Positions 52,092 to 59,493 of a stretch of DNA of 64,000 nucleotides are shown in pieces (position 1 is the stretch's first letter; each line of letters begins with the position of its first letter). A program made the position numbers and the translations under genes. A model generated the notes under the pieces. It did not search any database and had not been told where the DNA came from. It saw nothing but the letters and a program-made list of their open reading frames with translations. Source of the stretch: Amycolatopsis alba DSM 44262 (lineage in GTDB: Bacteria; Actinomycetota; Actinomycetes; Mycobacteriales; Pseudonocardiaceae); contig NZ_KB913032.1 in assembly GCF_000384215.1 (NCBI RefSeq), positions 3,117,665 to 3,181,664 of the forward strand. Direction: 5' to 3'.

Positions 52092-52718
52092 TCAGGCGGC
52101 GGTGGTCAGGCTCGCCACGGGGGCGGCGGCCTTGTCGCCTGCCAGCGCACGGACGAGCACGTCGTGCACCTCGGCGGCGTCGGGCAGCTGCCAGCCCCAG
52201 ACCTCGGGCTTGACCCGCCAGTGCACGACACCGTGCTGGAAAGGCGACGGGGGCAGCGGGATGTAGTCGTTCGCACCGTGCCACTGGACCGAAGCGTGCT
52301 CGGCCAGTTCACGCGGGATGCTCGTCGCGACGGTGGTGAGGAACAGCCAGCGGCCGTTCGGCATCGCGACGATCGGGGCGGGGTGACCGCCGGTGCGCAG
52401 CAGCCGGGCGGCGGCCTTGCCGAGCTCGTCGTCGACCTCGATGGCGTCCAGCACGGTGCCGGTGGCCACGAGCAGGCTGTGCGTGTCGTCGCCGAACCAG
52501 GTGGCGACCTCGTGCGGGTGGGTCTCGGTCAGTTCACGCCAGTTGTCCTGGGCCGGGACGGGACGCCGCCAGGTGAGGTCGTCACCCTCCGCGGTGACCG
52601 CGGCGGGCTCCGCACCGGGGAGCACCGGCCAGCCACGCCATGCGAGGCCGATCGCCTCCGCCCGCATCTCGATGCGGAAGGCGCCCCGCCAGCTGTCCGG
52701 CCAATTCGCGTCCAACAT
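52092..52718 (-). CDS. Prim-pol N-terminal-like protein (bifunctional primase/polymerase type)
   Basis: The 208-residue protein begins with the family start FRIEMRAEAIGLAWRGWPVLPG and contains TWFGDDTHSLLVATGTVLDAIEVD and a late WHGANDYIPLPPSP, a pattern used for actinobacterial bifunctional DNA primase/polymerase N-terminal proteins. The DxD catalytic pattern is not clear: DDTHS and DAIEVD are candidates only. It is too short to include a helicase. Such proteins are widespread small genes in Streptomyces and Pseudonocardiaceae. Replicative activity is unproven. It is convergent with the helicase (13-bp gap). Confidence 0.6.
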   Translation of the reverse strand: MLDANWPDSWRGAFRIEMRAEAIGLAWRGWPVLPGAEPAAVTAEGDDLTWRRPVPAQDNWRELTETHPHEVATWFGDDTHSLLVATGTVLDAIEVDDELGKAAARLLRTGGHPAPIVAMPNGRWLFLTTVATSIPRELAEHASVQWHGANDYIPLPPSPFQHGVVHWRVKPEVWGWQLPDAAEVHDVLVRALAGDKAAAPVASLTTAA

Positions 52719-53138
52719 TACTGTCCCTGCCTCAGGTCAACTCTGTCCTGTGTGTGTCTTGCGCTGCTGCCACCCGGCGACCTTCTCGAGGTGGCGCACA
52801 TCTCAATAAACGGCAAGTTGCACATCGGGAGAAGACCTCACGCGACAACCGGCCGTTACTTAGCGATGAACGCGCGGTAGTCCGACAGGACGGACTGAAG
52901 GCCCGACGTCCGATTAACGGGCGTGCTCGACCGGTTCGAGGCCGTTCGTCGCAGCCGAGCTGGGCTTCCCTGTCCCTGTGACCATGCTCACGACCTGCGG
53001 TGCGCGACCGTTCGGCGGAGCGCTGATCATGACTTCGACCGCTCGCCGCGCCTCAACGACCGCTGCTCGCGCCCGGCGGTTACTCGCCCGTACTACCCGC
53101 CGGTCACCGCTGGGCGACCGTTCACCGTGCGACGCCCG
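52719..53138. other. 420-bp gap without a convincing gene
   Basis: The gap holds the promoter of the prim-pol-like gene on its left and the end of the pilus operon on its right. Small open frames on the plus strand (near 52923 and 52978) have no ribosome site and compositions typical of random GC-rich sequence. In mycobacteria a cold-shock gene (cspA) stands near here; none is visible. Confidence 0.6.
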
Positions 53139-53495
53139 TCACGGTGGCCGGTCGACGGGACCCGCTCTGGCCCGTGCCTCCGCCCGGCCGACGGCCCCCA
53201 GGTGTCCCGTCGGCTCGGACCGCACCTCGACCAGGGCATCGCCTCGCTCCCACCGGCAGGTCAGCAGCGTGACCGCCATCCGGACGGCGACCTGCCGCGC
53301 CCGTTCGCAGGCCGCGCCGGGCCCGTCCGGCGCGTGCGAGGCCGCGGCGAGCGCCGCCAGATCGGCGGCGGCCTCGGTGCGATGCCGGGTCGTGACGGCG
53401 GCGCCGATCCAGAAGGCGAACGCCGCCGCGCAGACCAGGACGGCGACGATCGAGGCCGTCCACGCGGTCGCGACGCCGCGATCGTCCCCGCTCAC
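53139..53495 (-). CDS. Flp pilus-assembly TadG/TadE-like protein
   Basis: The 118-residue protein has a hydrophobic N-terminal helix after a Gly-Val-Ala start (GVATAWTASIVAVLVCAAAF, about residues 7-30), as in TadE/TadG pseudopilins, and EAAADLAALAAA after it. The GTG at 53495 overlaps the tadE stop by four bases (GTGA). It is last in the pilus operon and matches Rv3654c of M. tuberculosis in position and size. Confidence 0.75.
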   Translation of the reverse strand: MSGDDRGVATAWTASIVAVLVCAAAFAFWIGAAVTTRHRTEAAADLAALAAASHAPDGPGAACERARQVAVRMAVTLLTCRWERGDALVEVRSEPTGHLGAVGRAEARARAGPVDRPP

Positions 53496-53824
53496 GGCTC
53501 GGCCACCGCGAAGGCGTGAGCACGCAACCGGATACCCGGCAAGAGTCCGGCCACCGGTTCGGCTTCGACGCCGGCGGTGATGGTGTCGCCATCGCGGACG
53601 ACGTCCAGCCGCGCACCGGGCGGCGCGATCTCCCGCACCGCCTGTTCGGCACGGGCGGGCTGGCCTCGGGCCAGGAGCCTGACCGCCTCGCGGGCCGCGT
53701 CGGTGCAGCGGAGCTGGTCGGCGGTGGCCCCGATCCCGGCGAGCAGCAGGGCCGAGACGAAGGTCAGCGCACCGATGCCGAGCGCGGCCTCCACCGTGAC
53801 GGATCCACGGTCGTCGCGGGGCAT
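53492..53824 (-). CDS. tadE: TadE-like pseudopilin
   Basis: The 110-residue protein has DDRGSVTVEAALGIGALTF, the prepilin-type start (G before the hydrophobic helix and a Glu at +5) of TadE pseudopilins, a TM helix (about 9-32) and a short extracellular domain with a pair of helices. Its ATG overlaps the pilin stop (TGATG). It probably primes or regulates Flp pilus assembly together with the TadG-like protein. Confidence 0.85.
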   Translation of the reverse strand: MPRDDRGSVTVEAALGIGALTFVSALLLAGIGATADQLRCTDAAREAVRLLARGQPARAEQAVREIAPPGARLDVVRDGDTITAGVEAEPVAGLLPGIRLRAHAFAVAEP

Positions 53825-53997
53825 CAGAACTTCACCGACAAGGCCCGCTCGATGAGCGCGGTGAGCCCGGCGACGACGGCTTCACCGTTGACGATCAGAT
53901 AGAGGACGCCTGCCAGCGCGGCGGCGGCCAAGGTGGCGATGGCGTACTCGACCGTCGCCATGCCGTCGTCTTCGCGGAAGGTGGGGAGCTTGCTCAT
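53824..53997 (-). CDS. Flp/DUF4244 prepilin
   Basis: The 57-residue protein reads MSKLPTFREDDG, then MATVEYAIATLAAAALAGVL. The G-MATVEY junction is a perfect Flp-type prepilin peptidase site (cleavage after Gly, Glu at +5, Tyr at +6). The mature 45 residues are one hydrophobic helix and a short tail, as in DUF4244 pilins. The ATG at 53997 is 15 bp after tadC. It is the main structural pilin of the operon. No prepilin peptidase gene lies nearby. Confidence 0.9.
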   Translation of the reverse strand: MSKLPTFREDDGMATVEYAIATLAAAALAGVLYLIVNGEAVVAGLTALIERALSVKF

Positions 53998-54012
53998 GGA
54001 ATCGCCTTTCGA

Positions 54013-54591
54013 TCAGAGGATGCCGTCGAGACGACCGGCGAGGCCGAGCACGACGGGCAGGACGCCGAGGCAGAGGAACGCGGGGAGGAAGCACAGGCCG
54101 ATCGGTGCCGCCAGCAGCACACCTGCCCGTTCGGCGCGTTCCTCGGCTTCGGCGGAAAGCGACTCGCGCAGCCTTCGCGCGAGGTCCTTCGCGTGGGTCG
54201 CGAGCGCGGTGCCCGCCCTCACCGTGCGGACGGCGGCGACGGACAGTTCCGTCAGACCGGGCCGGTCTCGCACCGGCGCCCAGGCTTCGGCGGGTCCGAT
54301 CCCGACGGCGAGACGCGACGCCACCGAACGCAGCGCCACCGCGGTCTTCGGCGACGCTGCCGGGACGACCGCTTCGAGCGCGACGGACACCGGCAGCCCG
54401 CTCGCGAGGCACGCGGCCAGAAGATCGAGGGTGGCCGCCGACCGGAGGAGTTCGGAGACCTCGTTCTCCCTGGCCGTCCGCCCGCGAAGCCAGGTGAGGA
54501 GACGACCTGGCCTCGCGGCCTTCCCTGGTCCGACGCGTGGCCAGGAGAAGACAGCACCGCCCAGCAAGACCAACGCCGCCGCGGTCAGCAC
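54013..54591 (-). CDS. tadC: Type II secretion F-domain protein, TadC-like
   Basis: The 192-residue protein has a leading TM helix, the T2SSF-type pattern LLAACLASGLPVSVALEAV and a final pair of TM segments (GVLLAAPIGLCFLPAFLCLG and GVLPVVLGLAG). It is one of the two membrane platform proteins of the Tad system. GTG at 54591 overlaps tadB by 7 bases. Frame checked against the final stop; a longer frame upstream is a shadow. Confidence 0.85.
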   Translation of the reverse strand: MLTAAALVLLGGAVFSWPRVGPGKAARPGRLLTWLRGRTARENEVSELLRSAATLDLLAACLASGLPVSVALEAVVPAASPKTAVALRSVASRLAVGIGPAEAWAPVRDRPGLTELSVAAVRTVRAGTALATHAKDLARRLRESLSAEAEERAERAGVLLAAPIGLCFLPAFLCLGVLPVVLGLAGRLDGIL

Positions 54592-55325
54592 CGCGCCACC
54601 CTTCCGGTGAGTGCCCGGCACCAGGCCGTGCCCGCCCAGATCAGCCCGCTGCCCACGACGAGCAGCAGCCCGCCGGCACCCGTCCCGGTGAGGACACCGA
54701 GCGGGCTCGCCCCCATCGCCTCGCCGAGCACCAGACAGACCAGCGGAAGGACGGCGAGTACGGCGGCGCTCGCTCTCGGACCGGCCATCTTCGCCTGGAG
54801 ACGACGCCGGAAACCGATCTCCGCCTCGGCGTCCCGTCGCGCGGCGTCGAGCACGTCGGCCATCGGAAGCCCGAATCTCCCCGCGAGCGTCCACGCGTTC
54901 GCCAGGGACGGCGGCACGTCCGGATCGGAGATCTCACCACCGAGCCGGGCGGCCGCGACCAGCCCGCGCAGCCGTCCGGACGCGGCGGGTACCGCTTCCG
55001 CCACGGCCTCGGCCGCCGCCACCGGATGGGCTCCCGCCCGGAGTTCACCGATCATCGCCCGCAGCACGGAAGCGGTGAGTTCGGCTTCGGCCAGCGCCGC
55101 CTTCGCCCGCGCCCGCCACCGGTGCTCTTGGCGGACGGTCACGGTGAGCACCAGTGTCGCCGTGGCCCAGCCGATCCCGAGGAGCGGCAGGACGAGCAAC
55201 GCGGGCAGCGGCCACCAGCCCGCGCGAGCGGCCTGAGGCAGGCGCCAGGCGAACGGGACGCGCATCGACGGCCTCGGCCAGCAGGCCAGCCCCGCTCCGC
55301 AGGAGAAGAGGAACCAGGGGTTCAT
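54585..55325 (-). CDS. tadB: Type II secretion F-domain protein, TadB-like
   Basis: The 246-residue protein has two N-terminal TM helices (WPLPALLVLPLLGIGWATATL), the F-domain ELRAGAHPVAAAEAVAEAVP and FGLPMADVLDAARRDAEAE, and two C-terminal helices. It partners TadC as pilus-assembly platform. The ATG at 55325 overlaps the cpaF stop (ATGA). It is a little shorter than classical TadB (about 300). Confidence 0.85.
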   Translation of the reverse strand: MNPWFLFSCGAGLACWPRPSMRVPFAWRLPQAARAGWWPLPALLVLPLLGIGWATATLVLTVTVRQEHRWRARAKAALAEAELTASVLRAMIGELRAGAHPVAAAEAVAEAVPAASGRLRGLVAAARLGGEISDPDVPPSLANAWTLAGRFGLPMADVLDAARRDAEAEIGFRRRLQAKMAGPRASAAVLAVLPLVCLVLGEAMGASPLGVLTGTGAGGLLLVVGSGLIWAGTAWCRALTGRVARC

Positions 55326-56464
55326 GCCGCCATCTCCTCGAAGGGTGTCTCGTCGCCGATCCAGTCGCCCTCGCTCCAGACCGGGACCACCTTGGCCTCG
55401 CCCCGGAACGACCGGAGGACACCGACCTCGTCCAGCCGCCGGATCCCGCCCGGCAGCCGGCGCATGTGCAGGACTACCCGCACCGCCGCCGTCAGCTGGC
55501 TGTGCAACGCGTCCCGTTTGAGCCCGCCGAGCGCGGCCAGCGCCTCCATCCGCGCCGGTACCTCCGCCGCCGAATTGGCGTGCACGGTGCAGGCTCCGCC
55601 TTCGTGTCCGGTGTTCATCGCGTTGAGCAGCGCGATGACCTCCTCGCCGCGCGCTTCGCCGACGACCAGGCGATCCGGGCGCATGCGCAGCGCCTGCCGC
55701 ACCAGTTCGCCGAGGCCGATCTCGCCCGCGCCCTCGACATTGGCCGGGCGGGTGATCAGGCTGACGAACTGCGGATGGTCCGGTTGGATTTCTCCGGCGT
55801 CTTCGACGCAAACGATTCGTTCGTTCGGGGGTACCGCGCCGAGCAGCGCGGAAAGCAGCGTCGTCTTGCCCGCCCCGGTGCCACCGGAAACCAGGAACGC
55901 GAGCCGTTGCCGGATGACCGAGTCGAGCAGTTCCGCGCCGCTGGTGCCGAAAACCCCGCGCAGCCGAAGTTCGGCGAGATCGTGGGTGGCGGGCCGGAGC
56001 ACCCGGAGCGAGAGGGCGGTCCCGGCTGGCGCGAGCGGTGGAAGAACCGCGTGCATCCGGATCCGGCCTCGCGGCCCCATTCCCGGCAGCCAGCAGTCGG
56101 CGAACGGGTGCGCGTCGTCCAGCCGCCGCCCTCCGGCGAGGGCGAGCCGTTGAGCCAGCCTGCGGACGGTTTCCTCGTCGGCGAAGCGAACTTCTGTCCG
56201 TTCAGGACCTTCGCCGGTGTCGACCCAGACCTCGTCCGGAGCGGTGACGAGGACGTCGGTGACGCCGGGCTTCCCGAGAAGCGGCGCGAGCGGACCGGCC
56301 CCGACGAACTCGTCGCGGGCGAGCCGGACGGCTCCGAGGACCGCGTCCTGACCGAGCGCTCCGCCGGCTTCGGCGCGGACCGCCCGCGCCACGCTCACCG
56401 GATCCGTCGGGGCGTCCGACGCGGCCAGCCGCCACCGGACCCGCTCGACCAGTTCGTCGCTCAT
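55322..56464 (-). CDS. cpaF: CpaF/TadA-family pilus-assembly ATPase
   Basis: The 380-residue secretion ATPase powers Flp pilus extrusion from the cytosol. Motifs in order: LAPLLGKPGVTDVLVTAPDEV (N2 domain), Walker A VSGGTGAGKTTLLSALL (about residue 195), the Asp box VCVEDAGEIQ, Walker B VGEARGEEVIALLNAMNTGHEGG, and the His box TVHANSAAEV. ATG at 56464 overlaps the ssd stop. Hexameric in homologues. Confidence 0.94.
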   Translation of the reverse strand: MSDELVERVRWRLAASDAPTDPVSVARAVRAEAGGALGQDAVLGAVRLARDEFVGAGPLAPLLGKPGVTDVLVTAPDEVWVDTGEGPERTEVRFADEETVRRLAQRLALAGGRRLDDAHPFADCWLPGMGPRGRIRMHAVLPPLAPAGTALSLRVLRPATHDLAELRLRGVFGTSGAELLDSVIRQRLAFLVSGGTGAGKTTLLSALLGAVPPNERIVCVEDAGEIQPDHPQFVSLITRPANVEGAGEIGLGELVRQALRMRPDRLVVGEARGEEVIALLNAMNTGHEGGACTVHANSAAEVPARMEALAALGGLKRDALHSQLTAAVRVVLHMRRLPGGIRRLDEVGVLRSFRGEAKVVPVWSEGDWIGDETPFEEMAA

Positions 56465-57534
56465 CGCGAGGCACCGGCCAGATTCCCGCGCGCGGCGGCG
56501 AGGACCTCGGCGGCGGCCGTCGCCAGGTGCCCGCGATGCCTGGGGATGAACTCACCTCGGTCGAGGGCCACCGACAAGGACCGTTCCCGGCCCATCGACG
56601 TGATGAGCGGAGCTCCGACGGCGTCGGCGATCTCCTGCGGGATCAGTCCGGCGGGTGACGGCCCCCGGACCGCGACGCCGATCCGGGTCGCGTGGGGTTC
56701 GAGCCTGGTGAGGACCTGTTTCGCCGCCGCGCAGGCACGGAGTTCGGCGGGGACGACGACCACGATCAGATCGGCCAGCCCGATCACGGCGGACGTTTCG
56801 GCGCCGAAATACCTCGGCAGATCACAGACGACCGTCCGTCCCGCCCGCCGTCCGGCGCACAGCACGCCCTCGATCGCGTCCGGCTCCGGACCGCGCCCTT
56901 CCCTTCCGTAGGACACAAAGGACAGTGAGCCGGTCGCGTATCTCTTCCGCGGCAGGGCTTCGCTCAACGCCGTCATGGACACCCTGCCGCCGAGATCGAG
57001 TTCCGGCCAGCGCGGCCCGCGATCGCGTTCGGCGGCGAGGAGGACGTCGACGCCGCCACCGAGCGGATCGCAGTCGACGAGCAGACCGCCGCCTCCGGAC
57101 TTCTCCGCCCGGTACGCGACGGAGGCCGCCAGCACGGAGGCCCCTGCCCCACCGCGACCGCCGATGATCCCGATGACGACGCCGTCGTCACGGGCCGGCC
57201 CGTCGACGACGTCGGCGAACTCGCCGATGAGATCGCCTTCCTCGTCCGGCAGGGAAAGCACTTTCTCCGAGCCGGTGTTGAACGCGCGCTCCCACGTCAC
57301 CGGGGTCGGCGCGCCCTTGCAGACGAGGAGGACCTTGTTCCGCCGCAGCAGGCGGTTCGGCGCGCTCGCGGCCTCCTCGTCGAGCACCACGAGCGGCGCG
57401 CGGGCCCATCTCCCCCGTGCGGCGTCCAGATCGGGTGCGCGTTCGACCTCGCAGCCCGCGGCCGCCGCCACGCGCAGGATCTCGTCGAGCAGGATGTCGT
57501 CTCCCGCGATGACGAGCGGATGTTCTTCGGTCAT
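56461..57534 (-). CDS. ssd: Septum-site/CpaE-like protein (Ssd family)
   Basis: The 357-residue protein has a receiver-like N-terminal half (about 1-95) and a MinD/ParA-type half with a deviant Walker A IIGGRGGAGASVLAASVA in which the Lys of KGGxGK is replaced by Arg/Ala, as in mycobacterial Ssd (Rv3660c). A switch-like LVDCDPLGGGVDVL follows. In mycobacteria Ssd inhibits septation when overproduced; the pilus context also fits CpaE, which places the pilus machine at a pole. Two DnaA boxes lie in its upstream region. The ATG at 57534 is preferred; the frame extends 75 bases further. Confidence 0.85.
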   Translation of the reverse strand: MTEEHPLVIAGDDILLDEILRVAAAAGCEVERAPDLDAARGRWARAPLVVLDEEAASAPNRLLRRNKVLLVCKGAPTPVTWERAFNTGSEKVLSLPDEEGDLIGEFADVVDGPARDDGVVIGIIGGRGGAGASVLAASVAYRAEKSGGGGLLVDCDPLGGGVDVLLAAERDRGPRWPELDLGGRVSMTALSEALPRKRYATGSLSFVSYGREGRGPEPDAIEGVLCAGRRAGRTVVCDLPRYFGAETSAVIGLADLIVVVVPAELRACAAAKQVLTRLEPHATRIGVAVRGPSPAGLIPQEIADAVGAPLITSMGRERSLSVALDRGEFIPRHRGHLATAAAEVLAAARGNLAGASR

Positions 57535-57620
57535 GACTCCCCCGTGGATTCGGTCGTATTCGGGCTGTGACTCCACGGTCACCTCACCCCCCGCCGCGCA
57601 CAACGCCATTCCGCCCCGCC

Positions 57621-57647
57621 TGTGGACAACCGGGGTGTTGTGGACAA
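57621..57647 (-). promoter_or_regulatory. Two direct DnaA boxes upstream of ssd
   Basis: TGTGGACAA occurs at 57621-57629 and 57639-57647, exact copies of the actinobacterial DnaA box (TTGTCCACA) in the same orientation and 18 bp apart, 87 bp upstream of the ssd ATG. They may allow DnaA to control the septum/pilus operon. Confidence 0.65.
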
Positions 57648-57854
57648 CTCCGCCACGGGAAACCGGTTTCCCATCGTTCTTGTCGGACCTTTACGGAACA
57701 CTTCCCGGCTTTTCCGCGCGTACCGTTTTCCAGCCGGGTCGGTCACGAAAAGTGTTGGGAGAAAAGAAAGTTTACGAACATTCGGCCTATTTAGCCTTGC
57801 CCTGACGAGGTTTCCGCACCCAATGAAGTCTGAACCATTGACAGGGCTGGAAGT

Positions 57855-57934
57855 CAGAGGGCGACCCTCGCCAGGGGGGAGGGACGAGGGTCGCCCGGGG
57901 TTCAGTCCCGGGGGGTCGGACTGAACCATGGTCC
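57855..57934 (-). ncRNA. 6C small RNA
   Basis: On the minus strand two stem-loops follow each other. The first has stem GGTTCAGTC/GACTGAACC (57927-57899) and loop CGACCCCCCGG. The second has stem GGGCGACCCTCG read from the opposite side (57896-57859) with loop TCCCTCCCCCCTGG. Each loop holds six consecutive C, the defining mark of the 6C RNA of actinobacteria. In M. tuberculosis this RNA (B11, ncRv13660c) lies between the ssd and HAD genes on the same strand, exactly as here. It regulates mRNAs through its C-rich loops. The ends given are approximate. Confidence 0.85.
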
Positions 57935-58119
57935 GGTGCTACACCGGACAATCTCACTGTAACTCCGATACCTGCCCGTTGCGGGCGACGCCGGTACCCA
58001 CAATTCGATAACGGCACGCCGCGCCCGATCGGGGGCACGGTCGTGAATTTTCCACCGCCGTATCCCGGTCGTGGTCGACCAACGGGCGGACGGACGCCGG
58101 ACTCTCCTATCCTTGACCG

Positions 58120-58917
58120 GTGGACCGACCCAGCACGACACCGAGCCCGGTCGCGGCGTTCTTCGATCTCGACAAGACGATCATCGCGTCCTCGAGCGCT
58201 CTGGCCTTCAGCAAACCTCTTCTGCGCGAAGGGCTGATCAACCGCCGCGCAGCGCTTCGCAGCGCGTACGCCCAGCTCGTCTTCTCCCTCGCGGGCGCGG
58301 ACGCGGCGAAAACCGAGCGGATGCGGGCCGAGGTTTCCGCGCTGTGCGCCGGCTGGGACGTCGCGCAGGTGTCCGCGATCGTCCGCGAGACGCTGCACGA
58401 CGTCGTCGACCCGCTCGTCTACGCGGAGGCGGCCGAGCTGATCTCCGCGCACCGCGCGGACGGCCACGACGTCGTGGTCCTGTCGGCGACCGGTGAAGAG
58501 GTCGTCGCCCCGGTCGCCGAAATGCTCGGCGCGACGCGGAGCGTGGCCACGCGGATGCAGATCGTGGACGGCCGCTACTCCGGCGAAGTCGATTTCTATT
58601 GCTACGGCGAGAACAAGGCCATCGCCGCGAAGGAACTCGCGGCGACGTACGGCTACGACCTCACCCAGTGCCACGCGTACACCGACTCCAGCACCGACAT
58701 CCCGCTCCTCGAGGTCGTCGGGCGGCCGCACGCGGTCAACCCCGACCGCGTCCTGCGCAAGCACGCGACCGAACAGGGCTGGGAGATCCTCGCCTTCGAA
58801 CATCCGATGTCCTTGCGGACCCGGATCCCGGCCCGGTCGGCGGGCCTGGTCGCGCTCGGAGCCGTCGCCGCGGGCGCCACCTGGTACGGCTACAACCGGC
58901 GCAAACGCACCCGCTGA
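58120..58917 (+). CDS. HAD-IB family (SerB-like) phosphatase
   Basis: The 265-residue protein starts with the HAD nucleophile motif FFDLDKTIIASSSAL (DxDxT), continues with VVLSATGEEVVAPV (motif II Ser/Thr) and YGENKAIAAKELA (Lys, motif III), and ends with AYTDSSTDIPLLEVVG (motif IV Asp pair). A C-terminal hydrophobic segment (about 240-258) and basic tail suggest a membrane anchor. The substrate is not known; homologues are often called SerB2-like. It starts with GTG at 58120. In M. tuberculosis the same gene (Rv3661) stands between the 6C and MTS2823 RNAs. Confidence 0.9.
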   Translation: MDRPSTTPSPVAAFFDLDKTIIASSSALAFSKPLLREGLINRRAALRSAYAQLVFSLAGADAAKTERMRAEVSALCAGWDVAQVSAIVRETLHDVVDPLVYAEAAELISAHRADGHDVVVLSATGEEVVAPVAEMLGATRSVATRMQIVDGRYSGEVDFYCYGENKAIAAKELAATYGYDLTQCHAYTDSSTDIPLLEVVGRPHAVNPDRVLRKHATEQGWEILAFEHPMSLRTRIPARSAGLVALGAVAAGATWYGYNRRKRTR

Positions 58918-59071
58918 ACGCGAACCCGGACGGCGGTACGGAACCGGTTTTCGCAGCCAGGGCGGCGAATTGTCCGTCGCCCAGCGTGCCCGTGTCACTA
59001 GATCGAGCCTCTGTACCGGTGCACCCGTCTGCGCACTTGAAGTGACCCGGCTCACGGCGTAGAAAGTAGGT

Positions 59072-59321
59072 GCGGACGTTCGGTCGGCCAGGGAACAGGT
59101 AGAAGAGAAGCCTGTTCCACCCCGGCGAATCTCCGTGTGCGGACACCGGGTACCCACGCGCAGCGCGCCGCGGGAGGCTCGTCGTCTAGGGACTGCGTAC
59201 CGGGACGCCGGACGCCGAGTCCATGAAGGTACGACCAGAGTTGCACGCTTGGTCGCCCGAGTGGTCCGCACCGACTGGCGGCGCCCGCCGGCTTCTTGCC
59301 GACGGGCGCCGCCAGTGTTTT
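59072..59321 (+). ncRNA. Ms1/MTS2823-type RNA (RNA polymerase-binding), probable
   Basis: A -35 ttgaag (59037-59042), a 17-bp spacer and -10 tagaaa (59060-59065) would start a transcript near 59072. About 250 nt later a classical intrinsic terminator ends it: arms actggcggcgcccg (59274-59287) and its complement (59303-59316), then gtttt. Between them is no plausible coding frame, but a stem ggaacagg/cctgttcc (about 59092-59118) and further inverted repeats. In mycobacteria the abundant Ms1/MTS2823 RNA, which binds core RNA polymerase, lies in this same place downstream of the HAD gene and has the same length. Identity is inferred from position, length and promoter/terminator, not from sequence comparison. 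Confidence 0.65.
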
Positions 59322-59441
59322 ACCCCCGTTTTCAAGCGTGACAGGCCCGTTCGCGTCCCTTTGTGTATGAACGGACCGTTCGTGCGCCTGGCCGATGGAC
59401 AAGCAAAGTGCCCGTGGGTAGCTTCCGGATATCAGTGCTTC

Positions 59442-59463
59442 CAGGTGGACTTCTTTCCACCTG
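59442..59463. promoter_or_regulatory. Palindrome upstream of nagZ operon
   Basis: caggtgga-cttctt-tccacctg has 8-bp perfect arms and a 6-bp centre (TGGA-N6-TCCA core), 30 bp before the nagZ start. RpiR/MurR-type regulators of MurNAc genes often use TGGA-N6-TCCA-like sites, so a sugar-phosphate-responsive repressor is plausible. No regulator gene is in the window. Confidence 0.5.
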
Positions 59464-59493
59464 AGAGTCAGGCACGAATCTGGGAGGCTTGAG

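Noticed and set aside
52923..53580. Two plus-strand frames (about 200 codons each) ahead of and across the pilus genes
   Set aside because: They extend antisense into tadE and the TadG-like gene and have random-looking Arg/Pro/Ala composition.
57622..57924. A 100-codon plus-strand frame between ssd and the HAD gene
   Set aside because: It runs through the 6C RNA hairpins and DnaA boxes, has no ribosome site and a product without family features.
59338..59400. Repeat-like sequence with gaacgg-a-ccgttc near the Ms1-like terminator, and a similar one near 33545-33600, considered as CRISPR or IS end
   Set aside because: There are only one or two degenerate copies, no regular spacing, no spacers and no cas or transposase gene. 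They look like decayed members of the intergenic hairpin family.
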